A DNA stretch of 62,584 bases from JBFAPK01 sp040676675 (GCF_040676675.1 NZ_JBFAPK010000050.1:1-62584), one strand, 5' to 3'; numbered from the stretch's first letter, positions 20,643-29,636 are shown. Translations and numbers: made by a program. Notes: generated by a model from the letters alone, not told the origin.

Positions 20643-21011
20643 GTGATTCAGCAGGAGTCGCGACTGCGCGTCGCCGACAACACGGGTGCCCGGGAGATCC
20701 TGTGCATCCGGGTGCTCGGTGGCTCCGGTCGGCGCTACGCGAGCATCGGCGACGTCATCGTGGCCACCGTCAAGGACGCGATCCCCGGTGCCGGGGTGAA
20801 GAAGGGCGACGTCGTGAAGGCGGTCGTCGTCCGCACCGCCAAGGAGAAGCGGCGGCCGGACGGGTCGTACATCCGTTTCGACGAGAACGCGGCCGTCATC
20901 ATCAAGGACGGTGGGGACCCGCGCGGTACCCGTATCTTCGGCCCGGTCGGCCGTGAGCTGCGGGACAAGCGGTTCATGAAGATCATTTCTCTCGCGCCGG
21001 AGGTGTTGTGA
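20643..21011 (+). CDS. rplN: 50S ribosomal protein L14
   Basis: 122 residues, the usual length. Forms an inter-subunit bridge. It begins MIQQESRLRVADNTGAREI and contains KKGDVVKAVVVRTAKE, both typical. GTG 20643, preceded by AGGAGA. First gene of the spc group; it overlaps rplX by 4 nt (GTGA). Confidence 0.97.
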   Translation: MIQQESRLRVADNTGAREILCIRVLGGSGRRYASIGDVIVATVKDAIPGAGVKKGDVVKAVVVRTAKEKRRPDGSYIRFDENAAVIIKDGGDPRGTRIFGPVGRELRDKRFMKIISLAPEVL

Positions 21012-21328
21012 CCGTGAAGGTCAAGAAGGGCGACACGGTCGTCGTCATCGCCGGCAAGGACAAGGGCGCCAAGGGCAAGGTCATCGCGGCCTACCCGCGG
21101 CAGGACAAGGTCCTGGTCGAGGGCGTGAACCGGGTCAAGAAGCACACCCGTATCAGCACCACCCAGCGCGGCGCCAAGACCGGTGGCATCGTCACGCAGG
21201 AGGCCCCGATCCACGTGTCGAACGTGCAGGTCCTGGACTCCGACGGCAACCCGACGCGGGTCGGGTACCGGATCGACGAGAACGGCCAGAAGGTTCGGAT
21301 CGCGCGTAGCACCGGTAAGGACCTGTGA
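21008..21328 (+). CDS. rplX: 50S ribosomal protein L24
   Basis: 106 residues. 23S assembly initiator with a KOW motif (KKGDTVVVIAGKDKGAKGKV). GTG 21008 overlaps the rplN stop, and its own stop overlaps the rplE start (TGATG), so rplN, rplX and rplE look translationally coupled. Confidence 0.97.
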   Translation: MTVKVKKGDTVVVIAGKDKGAKGKVIAAYPRQDKVLVEGVNRVKKHTRISTTQRGAKTGGIVTQEAPIHVSNVQVLDSDGNPTRVGYRIDENGQKVRIARSTGKDL

Positions 21329-21897
21329 TGACCACGGCTACCGAAACGAAGATCACGCCGCGCCTCAAGGAGCGGTACCGCAACGAGATCGTCGCGAAAC
21401 TGCGGGAGCGGTACGAGTACGCCAACCCGATGCAGGTTCCGGGTCTCGTCAAGATCGTCGTCAACATGGGTGTCGGCGAGGCGGCCCGGGACGCGAAGCT
21501 GATCGACGGCGCGGTCCGCGACCTGGCCACGATCACCGGCCAGAAGCCGCAGGTCCGGCGGGCGACCAAGTCCATCGCGCAGTTCAAGCTGCGCGAGGGG
21601 ATGCCGATCGGCGCGAAGGTGACCCTGCGCGGCGACCGGATGTGGGAGTTCCTGGACCGGCTGCTTTCCATCGCGCTGCCGCGTATCCGCGACTTCCGTG
21701 GCCTCGACGGGCGCAAGCTCGACGGCAACGGCAACTACACGTTCGGCTTGACCGAGCAGTCGGTGTTCCACGAGATCGACCAGGACCGGATCGATCGGAC
21801 CCGGGGCATGGACATCACGGTGGTGACCACCGCCAAGACCGACGACGAGGGTCGGGAGCTGCTGAAGCTCCTGGGCTTCCCGTTCAAGGAGAACTGA
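21328..21897 (+). CDS. rplE: 50S ribosomal protein L5
   Basis: 189 residues. 5S rRNA-binding protein. Family segments: ANPMQVPGLVKIVVNMGVGEA, then GQKPQVRRATKSIAQFKLREG, and RIRDFRGLDG. ATG 21328 shares a base with the rplX stop. GTG 21325 is an equally coupled alternative adding one residue. Confidence 0.96.
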   Translation: MTTATETKITPRLKERYRNEIVAKLRERYEYANPMQVPGLVKIVVNMGVGEAARDAKLIDGAVRDLATITGQKPQVRRATKSIAQFKLREGMPIGAKVTLRGDRMWEFLDRLLSIALPRIRDFRGLDGRKLDGNGNYTFGLTEQSVFHEIDQDRIDRTRGMDITVVTTAKTDDEGRELLKLLGFPFKEN

Positions 21898-21901
21898 GCG
21901 A

Positions 21902-22087
21902 ATGGCGAAGAAGGCGCTGATCCTCAAGGCTGCCGCGAAGCCGAAGTTCTCGGTTCGCGCGTACACCCGCTGCCAGCGCTGCGGGCGTCCGAAGGCGGTC
22001 TACCGCAAGTTCGGCCTCTGCCGGGTGTGCATCCGGGAGATGGCCCACCGCGGTGAGCTGCCCGGCGTGTCCAAGGCATCCTGGTAA
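21902..22087 (+). CDS. rpsN: 30S ribosomal protein S14, zinc type (type Z)
   Basis: 61 residues, the short zinc-binding form. Two CxxC pairs (CQRCG and CRVCIRE) hold one zinc. It ends GELPGVSKASW as in other type Z proteins. ATG 21902 lies 4 nt after rplE. S4 and L36 in this window also keep their zinc cysteines. Confidence 0.97.
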   Translation: MAKKALILKAAAKPKFSVRAYTRCQRCGRPKAVYRKFGLCRVCIREMAHRGELPGVSKASW

Positions 22088-22098
22088 AGGCCCAGCTG

Positions 22099-22121
22099 CG
22101 TCCCGACCAACGGTCGGGGCG
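22099..22121 (+). other. Hairpin between rpsN and rpsH
   Basis: A 10-bp stem with one G-T pair (22099-22108 with 22112-22121) and a 3-nt loop lies in the 105-nt gap. A second CCCCGGG-rich inverted repeat follows. No gene is seen here. The function could be processing or modest attenuation. Confidence 0.4.
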
Positions 22122-22192
22122 AGGATCGCAACGCCGTAGGCCCCGGGCCCGAGCGCCCCGGGAACCGCGGTGAGAAAGGCTGACAACAACCC

Positions 22193-22600
22193 ATGACTAT
22201 GACCGACCCGATCGCAGACATGCTCACGCGTCTGCGTAACGCCAACCAGGCGTACCACGACCGGGTGACGATGCCCTACTCGAAGATCAAGGCGAACATC
22301 GCCGAGGTGCTCAAGTCCGAGGGCTACATCGCCACCTGGTCGGTCGAGGAGCCCGAGGAGGGCGTCGTCGGCAAGCGACTGGTCGTCGAGCTGAAGTACG
22401 GCCAGAACCGTGAGCGGAGCCTGGCGGGCATCAAGCGCGTGTCCAAGCCCGGTCTGCGGGTGTACGCCAAGTCGGACGGGCTCCCGCGGGTGCTCGGTGG
22501 GCTGGGCGTGGCGATCATTTCGACGTCCCAGGGGCTGCTCACCGACAAGCAGGCCCGCAAGCGGAGCGTTGGCGGGGAAGTCCTCGCCTTCGTCTGGTAA
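22193..22600 (+). CDS. rpsH: 30S ribosomal protein S8
   Basis: 135 residues. Central-domain 16S-binding protein. It opens TMTDPIADMLTRLRNA and ends with the LTDKQARKRSVGGEVLAFVW-type motif. ATG 22193; ATG 22199 is a possible shorter start. rplF follows after 16 nt. Confidence 0.97.
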   Translation: MTMTDPIADMLTRLRNANQAYHDRVTMPYSKIKANIAEVLKSEGYIATWSVEEPEEGVVGKRLVVELKYGQNRERSLAGIKRVSKPGLRVYAKSDGLPRVLGGLGVAIISTSQGLLTDKQARKRSVGGEVLAFVW

Positions 22601-22616
22601 CGGGAGACAGGTAGAA

Positions 22617-23159
22617 ATGTCGCGTATTGGACGTAAGTCGATCCCGGTGCCCGCCGGTGTTGACGTCACGATCGAGGGGCCGACCGTCCGGGTGAAGGGT
22701 CCCAAGGGTGAGCTCTCGCACACCCTGGCCGAGCCGATCACGGCGGAGCGGGGCGAGGACGGCCAGCTGCACGTCAACCGGCCGAACGACGAGCGCAAGG
22801 CCAAGGAGCTGCACGGCCTGAGCCGCACGCTGGTCGCGAACATGATCGTCGGCGTGACCGAGGGGTACCGCAAGACCCTCGAGATCGCCGGTACCGGCTA
22901 CCGGGTCACCGCGAAGGGATCGGACCTCGAGTTCGCGCTCGGTTTCTCGCACCCGGTCCTGGTGACGCCGCCGGCCGGCATCACCTTCACGGTGGAGCGG
23001 CCGACCCTGTTCCACATCTCGGGCATCGACAAGCAGCAGGTCGGTGAGGTCGCCGCGAACATCCGGAAGATCCGGCCGCCGGAGCCCTACAAGGGCAAGG
23101 GCGTGAAGTACCAGGGCGAGGTCATCCGCCGTAAGGCTGGAAAGGCAGGTAAGAAGTGA
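22617..23159 (+). CDS. rplF: 50S ribosomal protein L6
   Basis: 180 residues. Factor-binding region protein with two similar domains. It begins MSRIGRKSIPVPAGV and has the C-terminal EPYKGKGVKYQGEVIRRKAGK motif. ATG 22617 with GGGAGACAGG upstream. The frame is open further upstream through rpsH but is not L6-like there. Overlaps rplR by 4 nt (GTGA). Confidence 0.97.
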   Translation: MSRIGRKSIPVPAGVDVTIEGPTVRVKGPKGELSHTLAEPITAERGEDGQLHVNRPNDERKAKELHGLSRTLVANMIVGVTEGYRKTLEIAGTGYRVTAKGSDLEFALGFSHPVLVTPPAGITFTVERPTLFHISGIDKQQVGEVAANIRKIRPPEPYKGKGVKYQGEVIRRKAGKAGKK

Positions 23160-23545
23160 GCGCCACGCTGCTCAAGCGTCGCCGCGGCGTCGCCGCTCAG
23201 CGCGCCGTCGGGCGGGCGCGTCGGCACTTCCGGGTACGCCGGAAGGTCAGCGGTACGGCCGAGCGTCCGCGCCTCGTGGTCACCCGCTCGCTGCGGCACG
23301 TCGTGGCCCAGATCGTCGACGACACCAAGGGGCACACCCTGGTCTCCGCCTCGACCCTGGACGCCACCATCCGCGGCACCGAGGGCGACAAGAGCGCGCT
23401 GGCCGGCAAGGTCGGCACGCTGCTCGCCGAGCGGGCCAAGGCCGCGGGCATCACTCAGGTCGTGTTCGATCGCGGCGGCAACAAGTACGCTGGGCGGCTG
23501 GCCGCTCTGGCGGACGCCGCCCGCGAAGCCGGGCTCGATTTCTAA
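23156..23545 (+). CDS. rplR: 50S ribosomal protein L18
   Basis: 129 residues. Binds 5S rRNA. The family pattern RRHFRVRRKVSGTAERPRL is followed by VVFDRGGNKYAGRLAALADAAREAGLDF. GTG 23156 overlaps the rplF stop. rpsE follows after 30 nt with GGAAGGAAGG. Confidence 0.97.
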   Translation: MSATLLKRRRGVAAQRAVGRARRHFRVRRKVSGTAERPRLVVTRSLRHVVAQIVDDTKGHTLVSASTLDATIRGTEGDKSALAGKVGTLLAERAKAAGITQVVFDRGGNKYAGRLAALADAAREAGLDF

Positions 23546-23575
23546 CCCCGTCACGAACAGGAAGGAAGGCTGCTG

Positions 23576-24190
23576 ATGCCAGGTCAACAGCGCCGTGGCG
23601 GCGGGTCCGGTGGCAGCGAGGGTGGTCGCCGCGACAACCGCCGCGAGGGCGGCCGCGGGAACGCGCCCGTCGACAAGACCCCGCACCTCGAGCGGGTCGT
23701 CGCGATCAACCGCGTCGCCAAGGTGGTCAAGGGTGGTCGTCGCTTCAGCTTCACCGCTCTGGTGATCGTGGGCGACGGCGACGGCACGGTCGGCGTGGGG
23801 TACGGAAAGGCCAAGGAGGTGCCCGCGGCGATCGCCAAGGGCGTCGAGGAGGCCAAGAAGCACTTCTTCAAGGTGCCGCGGATCGCCTCGACGATCCCGC
23901 ACCCGGTCCAGGGCGAGGACGCCGCCGGCGTCGTGCTGCTCAAGCCGGCCAGCGCCGGTACCGGTGTCATCGCCGGTGGTCCGGTGCGTGCCGTGCTGGA
24001 GTGCGCGGGCATCCACGACGTGCTCTCCAAGAGCCTCGGCTCGTCGAACCCGATCAACATCGTGCACGCCACCGTCGCCGCCCTGAAGGGGCTGGAGTCG
24101 CCCGAGGCGGTCGCGAAGCGTCGTGGTCTCCCGGTCGAGGACGTGGCGCCGGCGGCCATGCTGGCGACGCGGGCGGGGGTGACGTCCTGA
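23576..24190 (+). CDS. rpsE: 30S ribosomal protein S5
   Basis: 204 residues. Accuracy protein at the mRNA channel. An Arg/Gly-rich N-terminal extension of about 35 residues precedes the dsRBD-like half (RVAKVVKGGRRFSFTALVIVGDG) and the C-terminal half (GTGVIAGGPVRAVLECAGI). ATG 23576. The stop overlaps rpmD (TGATG). Confidence 0.97.
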   Translation: MPGQQRRGGGSGGSEGGRRDNRREGGRGNAPVDKTPHLERVVAINRVAKVVKGGRRFSFTALVIVGDGDGTVGVGYGKAKEVPAAIAKGVEEAKKHFFKVPRIASTIPHPVQGEDAAGVVLLKPASAGTGVIAGGPVRAVLECAGIHDVLSKSLGSSNPINIVHATVAALKGLESPEAVAKRRGLPVEDVAPAAMLATRAGVTS

Positions 24191-24372
24191 TGGCCCGTCT
24201 CAAGGTCACCCAGGTCCGGTCCGAGATCGGCAGCAAGCGCAACCAGCGCGAGTCCCTGCGGTCGCTCGGTCTCAAGCGGATCAACGACGTGGTGGTCAAG
24301 GAGGACCGCCCCGAGATTCGGGGCATGATCTTCACGGTGAACCACCTCGTGAAGGTCGAGGAGGTCGAGTAA
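24190..24372 (+). CDS. rpmD: 50S ribosomal protein L30
   Basis: 60 residues, the typical length of the short bacterial form. It reads MARLKVTQVRSEIGSKRNQR and continues with SLGLKRINDVVVKED. ATG 24190 overlaps the rpsE stop, and the TAA overlaps rplO (TAATG). An upstream continuation of the frame is not L30-like. Confidence 0.97.
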   Translation: MARLKVTQVRSEIGSKRNQRESLRSLGLKRINDVVVKEDRPEIRGMIFTVNHLVKVEEVE

Positions 24373-24815
24373 TGACGATCAAGGTCCATCACCTGCGCCC
24401 GGCTCCCGGTGCCAAGACCGCCAAGACCCGTGTGGGTCGCGGTGAGGGCTCCAAGGGCAAGACCGCCGGTCGAGGCACCAAGGGTTCGAAGGCCCGCAAG
24501 AACATCTCCGCGGCCTTCGAGGGTGGGCAGATGCCCATCCACATGCGGCTGCCGAAGCTCAAGGGCTTCAAGAACCAGTTCAAGGTCGTGTACCAGGTGG
24601 TCAACCTGGACCGGCTCGCCGAACTGTTCCCCAACGGCGGCCAGGTCGGCCCGGTCGAGCTGGTCGAGGCGGGCGCGGTCCGCAAGGGTCAGCCGGTCAA
24701 GATTCTCGGCACCGGCGACCTCGGTGGTGTGACGCTCCAGGTGTCGGCGAACGCGTTCAGCGCGTCGGCCAAGGAGAAGATCACCGCTGCCGGCGGCTCG
24801 GTCACCGAGCTCTAG
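24372..24815 (+). CDS. rplO: 50S ribosomal protein L15
   Basis: 147 residues. Late-assembly 23S-binding protein with the glycine-rich N-terminal KTRVGRGEGSKGKTAGRGTKG and FEGGQMPIHMRLPKLKGF. ATG 24372 overlaps the rpmD stop. Last gene of the spc group before a strong hairpin. Confidence 0.97.
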   Translation: MTIKVHHLRPAPGAKTAKTRVGRGEGSKGKTAGRGTKGSKARKNISAAFEGGQMPIHMRLPKLKGFKNQFKVVYQVVNLDRLAELFPNGGQVGPVELVEAGAVRKGQPVKILGTGDLGGVTLQVSANAFSASAKEKITAAGGSVTEL

Positions 24816-24825
24816 CACGCAAGGT

Positions 24826-24870
24826 ACCGTGGCGCTCGTCCAGTTGTTCCCAACTGACGGGCGCCACGGT
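24826..24870 (+). terminator. Long hairpin after rplO
   Basis: A stem of about 20 bp (24826-24846 with 24851-24870: ten perfect pairs, then a G-T pair, with one bulged C) closes a 4-nt loop 10 nt after the rplO stop. There is no T-run. It probably terminates most spc transcripts. The secY leader (24871-25049) has only weak promoter-like boxes, for example TAATAT near 24894. Confidence 0.65.
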
Positions 24871-25049
24871 CTACCAAGGGACCTTGGTCCCGCTAATATC
24901 GGAGCCGGTGTATGTTCCCGGGCGCACCTGCCCAGACACGCGCCGGGCTGTTAGAGTCCGTTCCCAGCTAGGGATATCGGGCACTCGCCTGACAACCACC
25001 CCGACCGGCCACGGATCACCCAAGGCCCGCCTTGCGCAGGAGGAAGAAG

Positions 25050-26393
25050 TTGCTCTCCGCCTTTCTCAGTGCGTTCCGCACGCCTGACCTGCGCAAGAAG
25101 CTGCTGTTCACAGTAGCCATCATCGCGGTCTACCGGCTCGGCGCGACACTGCCCAGCCCCGGCGTCTCGTACGGCAACGTGCAGAACTGCCTCAAGGCCG
25201 TCGAGAGCGGTGACACAGGGGGCGTCTTCACCCTGCTGAACCTCTTCTCCGGCGGGGCGCTGCTGTCGCTCTCGGTCTTCGCGCTGGGCATCATGCCCTA
25301 CATCACCGCCTCGATCATCCTGCAGCTGCTCACGGTCGTGATCCCGCGGCTCGAGCAGCTCCGCAAGGAGGGCCAGGCGGGCCAGGCGAAGATCACCCAG
25401 TACACCCGCTACCTGACGCTGGGCCTCGGCATCCTGCAGGCCTCCGCGTTCGTGGCGCTGGCCCGCTCCGGCCAGCTCTTCCAGGGCAACTGCCCCCAGT
25501 CGGACCCGAAGTTCGCGATCATCCCCGAGGGCACCGGCCTCCCGGACTGGCTCACGCTGACCACCCTGGTGATCACGATGACCGCCGGTACCGGCGTGGT
25601 GATGTGGCTCGGCGAGCTGATCACCGACCGCGGCGTCGGCAACGGCATGTCGGTCCTGATCTTCACCTCGATCGCGGCGCGGCTGCCCGGTGAGGGCTGG
25701 ACGATCAAGACCAGCAAGGGCTGGGAGATGTTCTTCCTGGTCATCGCCCTGGTCCTGGTGGTCATCACGCTGGTCGTCTTCATCGAGCAGGCACAGCGCC
25801 GGATCCCGGTGCAGTACGCGAAGCGCATGATCGGTCGGCGGATGTACGGCGGTACCTCCACCTACATCCCGCTGAAGGTCAACCAGGCGGGTGTGATCCC
25901 GGTCATCTTCGCCTCGTCGCTGCTCTACCTGCCGCAGCTGGCCCTGCAGTTCTTCGACCAGAACAACCCGGCGAAGTGGCAGGCCTGGCTCCAGAACAAC
26001 ATCGTCGCCCCGGGCGCGCCGCTGCACATCGCGAGCTACTTCCTGCTGATCATCTTCTTCACGTACTTCTACGTGTCCATCACGTTCAACCCGACCGAGG
26101 TCGCGGACAACATGAAGAAGTACGGCGGCTTCGTGCCCGGCATCCGCCCGGGCAAGCCGACCGCCGACTACCTCGACTTCATCCTCAGCAGGATCACCCT
26201 CCCCGGCGCGCTCTACCTGGGCATCATCTCGGTCCTGCCGAACTTCTTCTTCATCTGGCTGGACAACCAGCAGTTCCAGAACTTCCCGTTCGGCGGTACC
26301 GCTGTGCTGATCATGGTCGGCGTCGGTCTGGAGACCGTGAAGCAGATCGAGAGCCAACTCATGCAGCGGAACTACGAAGGGTTCCTGCGGTAG
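25050..26393 (+). CDS. secY: Preprotein translocase subunit SecY
   Basis: 447 residues, ten predicted membrane helices, the central pore of the Sec translocon. It opens LSAFLSAFRTPDLRKKLLFTV and has the conserved cytoplasmic loop with QRRIPVQYAKRMIGRRM. The start is TTG 25050, because AGGAGGAAG lies directly upstream at 25038-25046. An in-frame TTG at 25032 would place that ribosome site inside the gene. adk begins immediately after the stop. Confidence 0.95.
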   Translation: MLSAFLSAFRTPDLRKKLLFTVAIIAVYRLGATLPSPGVSYGNVQNCLKAVESGDTGGVFTLLNLFSGGALLSLSVFALGIMPYITASIILQLLTVVIPRLEQLRKEGQAGQAKITQYTRYLTLGLGILQASAFVALARSGQLFQGNCPQSDPKFAIIPEGTGLPDWLTLTTLVITMTAGTGVVMWLGELITDRGVGNGMSVLIFTSIAARLPGEGWTIKTSKGWEMFFLVIALVLVVITLVVFIEQAQRRIPVQYAKRMIGRRMYGGTSTYIPLKVNQAGVIPVIFASSLLYLPQLALQFFDQNNPAKWQAWLQNNIVAPGAPLHIASYFLLIIFFTYFYVSITFNPTEVADNMKKYGGFVPGIRPGKPTADYLDFILSRITLPGALYLGIISVLPNFFFIWLDNQQFQNFPFGGTAVLIMVGVGLETVKQIESQLMQRNYEGFLR

Positions 26394-27047
26394 ATGCGCC
26401 TCGTTCTGGTTGGTCCCCCCGGGGCGGGCAAGGGGACCCAGGCCGAGTTCATCGCCGCCCACCTGGCCGTGCCCAAGATCTCGACCGGGGACATCTTCCG
26501 GGCCAACGTCTCCCAGGGCACGCCCCTGGGGGTCGAGGCCAAGCGGTACATGGATGCCGGCAAGCTGGTACCGGACGAGGTCACCATCAACATGGTGCGC
26601 GACCGGCTGGCCGAGCCGGACGCCGGCGAGGGGTTCCTGCTCGACGGCTTCCCGCGGACCACGCCGCAGGCCGCCGCGCTGGACAAGCTCCTCGCTGACC
26701 TCGGCACGGCGCTCGACCTGGTGATGGAGCTGGTCGTCGACGACGACGAGGTGATCCGGCGGCTCTCCGGCCGACGCACCTGCCGGGGCTGCGGCAAGAT
26801 CTGGCACATCGAGTTCGACGCCCCCACGCACGAGGGCATCTGCGACCGCTGCGGCTCCGAGCTGTTCCAGCGCGACGACGACAAGGCCGAGACGATCGCC
26901 GAGCGCCTCCGGGAGTACGCGGACAAGACGGCGCCGCTGATCGACTACTACGGCGCCCAGGGCAAGCTCATCGGGATCGACGCCACCGGGCCGGTCGAGG
27001 ACGTCACCGTCCGCGCCATCGACGCCCTCCGGTCGTACGGGGGCTAA
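26394..27047 (+). CDS. adk: Adenylate kinase (zinc-LID form)
   Basis: 217 residues. Catalyses ATP + AMP = 2 ADP in the cytoplasm. The P-loop GPPGAGKGTQ is at 7-16 and the AMP-site region KISTGDIFR follows. DGFPRT is intact. The LID carries four cysteines (CRGCG and CDRCG), a structural zinc site as in Gram-positive enzymes. ATG 26394 directly abuts the secY stop. Confidence 0.97.
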   Translation: MRLVLVGPPGAGKGTQAEFIAAHLAVPKISTGDIFRANVSQGTPLGVEAKRYMDAGKLVPDEVTINMVRDRLAEPDAGEGFLLDGFPRTTPQAAALDKLLADLGTALDLVMELVVDDDEVIRRLSGRRTCRGCGKIWHIEFDAPTHEGICDRCGSELFQRDDDKAETIAERLREYADKTAPLIDYYGAQGKLIGIDATGPVEDVTVRAIDALRSYGG

Positions 27048-27226
27048 AGTTCGACCGTGGGCGCTTGACGTACCGGCGCCCGGGTAGTTCGGGTAGGCGG
27101 CGACCGCTGGCGCGGGTGGCGCGCGAGGCGCGGGCCAGCGGCCGCGGTTCGCCGAAGGTAACAGCTGCGAACGCGAGGAGCGAGCGAGGCGAGCCCTCGG
27201 CGGTCGCGAGGGAGAGGTTGTTCCGC

Positions 27227-28078
27227 ATGCGCCGTCACCAGCTGGACATCCAGCTGAAGACCCCGGAGCAGATCGACAAGATGCGGGCCGCCGGGCTGGT
27301 GGTCGCGTCCGCCCTGAACCGGATGCGGGAGGCGGTCGCACCGGGCGTCAGCACGGCGGATCTCGACGCCATCGCCGAATCGGTCATCCGGGACGCCGGC
27401 GCCGTACCGTCTTTCAAGGGATACCACGGCTATCCGGCGACGATCTGCTCCTCCGTCAACGAGCAGGTCGTGCACGCCATCCCGGCCGCCGAGCAGGTGC
27501 TCCGCGAGGGGGACCTCATCTCGATCGACTGCGGCGCGGTGCTCGACGGCTGGCACGGCGACTCGGCCATCACCGTCGGCGTCGGCGAGGTCCGGCCGGA
27601 ACTGCTCCGCATGGCCGAGGTGGCCGAGGACGCGATGTGGGCGGGGATCGCCGCGGCCGCACGGGGCGCCGCCAACGGCCGGGGCCGCCTCACCGACATC
27701 TCGTACGCGGTGGAGATGGCGGTACGCAAGGGCGGCCGGTACGGGATCGTGGACGGCTACGGCGGGCACGGCATCGGTACCGAGATGCACCAGGACCCGC
27801 ACGTGCTCAACCACGGTCGCCCGGGCCGCGGACCCCGGCTGATCCCGGGCATGGCGCTGGCCATCGAGCCGATGATCACGCTTGGCTCGCCCCGTACCGT
27901 CGAGCTGGACGACGGCTGGACGGTGGTGACCCGGGACGGCTCCGTCGCCGCCCACGTGGAGCACTCGATCGCGCTGCTCGACGACGGCGTCTGGGTCCTG
28001 ACGGCCCCGGACGGCGGCCGGGCCCGGCTCGGCGACCTGGTCACCTCGCGCGAGCCGGCGGATTCCACGCTGTCCTAG
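27227..28078 (+). CDS. map: Methionine aminopeptidase, type I
   Basis: 283 residues. Removes the N-terminal methionine from new proteins. The five metal ligands are seen: two Asp in DCGAVLDGWHGDS, His in GGHGIGTEMH, Glu in AIEPMI and Glu in AHVEHS. The start is ATG 27227, chosen for GGAGAGG at 27211-27217. The frame is open to 27065, but that stretch is Arg-rich spacer. The gap 27048-27226 holds imperfect GC inverted repeats and no gene. Confidence 0.96.
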   Translation: MRRHQLDIQLKTPEQIDKMRAAGLVVASALNRMREAVAPGVSTADLDAIAESVIRDAGAVPSFKGYHGYPATICSSVNEQVVHAIPAAEQVLREGDLISIDCGAVLDGWHGDSAITVGVGEVRPELLRMAEVAEDAMWAGIAAAARGAANGRGRLTDISYAVEMAVRKGGRYGIVDGYGGHGIGTEMHQDPHVLNHGRPGRGPRLIPGMALAIEPMITLGSPRTVELDDGWTVVTRDGSVAAHVEHSIALLDDGVWVLTAPDGGRARLGDLVTSREPADSTLS

Positions 28079-28095
28079 CCTGGCGCGGTGGTGGC

Positions 28096-28635
28096 ATGCT
28101 TGGTGCCGTGGAACGGCGGGGCGAGATGCGGGCGGCGGACGCGGACCGGGAGGCGGTGGCCGAGCGGCTCCGGATTGCGCTGAACGAGGGCCGGCTCGAC
28201 CTCAACGAGTACGACGAGCGCCTCCAGCGGACCTACGCCGCCAAGACATACGCGGACCTGGACGGGCTGCTGGACGACCTGCCGGCGCCCCGCGCGCCCC
28301 GGGACTCGCAGGTGGTGCCGGCCGCCGAACCGGTGCCGCCCCCGGCGCCGAAGTCGGGCGACCGGTACCGGCCTGGCGCCCGGCGCTGGCTCGCCTGGTC
28401 CTGGGGCCAGTACGTCGCCGGCGTGGCCGTGGTCACCGTGATCTGGGGCGGCGTGGCGCTCTCCACCGGCCAACCGCACGGCTTCTGGCCGATCTGGGTG
28501 GCCGGCCCCTGGGGCGCGATCCTGCTCGGCCGTACGATCACGGTCCTCTCCGGGGGCGACCCCCGTGACCGGCCGGGCCGCCAGCGGCGGCGCGACCGCC
28601 GGGACCGGTACGGGCGGGGCGGCTGGGCGCGCTGA
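28096..28635 (+). CDS. DUF1707 (SHOCT-like) membrane protein
   Basis: 179 residues. The N-terminal 50 residues carry the DUF1707 pattern MRAADADREAVAERLR, then GRLDLNEYDERLQRTYAAKTYADLDGLLDDLP. A Pro-rich linker, two hydrophobic segments (about 100-118 and 127-147) and an Arg-rich C-terminus follow. Function unknown; such proteins are common in actinobacteria. The start is uncertain: ATG 28096, GTG 28108 or ATG 28126. A TAGCCT box (28076-28081) overlapping the map stop may be its -10. Confidence 0.8.
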   Translation: MLGAVERRGEMRAADADREAVAERLRIALNEGRLDLNEYDERLQRTYAAKTYADLDGLLDDLPAPRAPRDSQVVPAAEPVPPPAPKSGDRYRPGARRWLAWSWGQYVAGVAVVTVIWGGVALSTGQPHGFWPIWVAGPWGAILLGRTITVLSGGDPRDRPGRQRRRDRRDRYGRGGWAR

Positions 28636-28799
28636 CGCGGCCCCGACCCGGGGCGCCGAAGTCGCCGTGCCTGGCGACGGCTGCCCGCAGCACCGAACTC
28701 GCCGGGCGGACTCGCCCGCCGACCGTGCCGGCCGGCCGGATCCCCCCGCCCGCGGAACCCCCGCGCCGCGACCACTTCCGTGCCGTGACACACCTCGGT

Positions 28800-28829
28800 T
28801 TGGTGTCCGTGCTCGTACGAGCGTAGACT
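28800..28829 (+). promoter_or_regulatory. Probable infA promoter
   Basis: TTGGTG (28800-28805), an 18-nt spacer and TAGACT (28824-28829) resemble a primary-sigma promoter for the infA-rpmJ-rpsM group. Transcript start would be near 28836, about 190 nt before infA. The rest of 28636-29028 shows only short GC hairpins. Confidence 0.5.
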
Positions 28830-29028
28830 GGCTGATCGGCGCACAGCGTCCACTCCGGCATGCCCATCCTGCGCTTCGATGGGAGCCCGGAGCCGCGGCT
28901 GGCGCGAGTGGTCGATCTTGTTTCAGGGTGGCTCTTGACGTAGGTCTTGGCCCTTGAGGCGGATCGGGCCCGCTCGTGTAAGGCGTTGTGGGCCATCCGG
29001 AGAAACCGACGTCAGGACAGCGGAGGAC

Positions 29029-29250
29029 ATGCCCAAAAAAGACGGGGCCATCGAGATCGAGGGCCGGGTCATCGAACCACTCCCGAACGCCATGTTCCGG
29101 GTGGAGCTGGCCAATGGCCACAAGGTGCTGGCTCACATCAGCGGCAAGATGCGGCAGCACTACATCCGCATCCTGCCCGAGGACCGGGTCGTCGTCGAGC
29201 TGTCGCCGTACGACCTGACCCGCGGGCGCATCGTCTACCGCTACAAGTGA
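29029..29250 (+). CDS. infA: Translation initiation factor IF-1
   Basis: 73 residues. OB-fold protein that blocks the 30S A site during initiation. MPKKDGAIEIEGRVIEPLPN and the HISGKMRQHYIRILPEDRV segment are diagnostic. ATG 29029 with CGGAGGAC immediately upstream (unusually short spacing). rpmJ follows after 106 nt. Confidence 0.97.
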   Translation: MPKKDGAIEIEGRVIEPLPNAMFRVELANGHKVLAHISGKMRQHYIRILPEDRVVVELSPYDLTRGRIVYRYK

Positions 29251-29356
29251 ACCTCGTTCACGCAACCACCTGACGCGGCCGGATCAGCACTATGTCCGTT
29301 TCCGAAGCCAGGCGACGCCCCGCGCTGCCGGGCGTAGTTGGGAAGTAAGGCAAACC

Positions 29357-29473
29357 GTGAAGGTCAAGCCGAGCGTCAAGAGGATCTGCAACAACTGCCG
29401 GGTGATCCGCCGGCACGGCCGGGTCATGGTCATCTGCAGCAGCGACCCGCGCCACAAGCAGCGCCAGGGCTGA
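29357..29473 (+). CDS. rpmJ: 50S ribosomal protein L36 (zinc form)
   Basis: 38 residues, easily missed because of its size. It reads MKVKPSVKRICNNC and continues to CSSDPRHKQRQG. Cys11, Cys14, Cys27 and His33 form the zinc site. GTG 29357 is preceded by GGAAGTAAGG. It lies between infA and rpsM, the usual place. Confidence 0.96.
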   Translation: MKVKPSVKRICNNCRVIRRHGRVMVICSSDPRHKQRQG

Positions 29474-29616
29474 GTCCCGTCGCCGGCCCCCGAGGGGCGT
29501 CGGCGAGGTGGCCAGTTCCGGCGGGCAGATCGCACTACAACTAGAAGCTCGTCCCAGCCGTGCCGCGCGTAGTCGTGCACGGCGTACCCCCGGTCGGAGG
29601 CCGGGGCCCGTCAGTT

Positions 29617-29636
29617 CCCGCCGGCGCGCCGGCGGG
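29617..29636 (+). other. Perfect 20-bp palindrome before rpsM
   Basis: The sequence 29617-29636 equals its own reverse complement (arms CCCGCCGGCG and CGCCGGCGGG). It lies in the 228-nt rpmJ-rpsM gap, which holds no gene. As RNA it could only form a hairpin with a tight loop; it could be a binding or processing site. Confidence 0.5.
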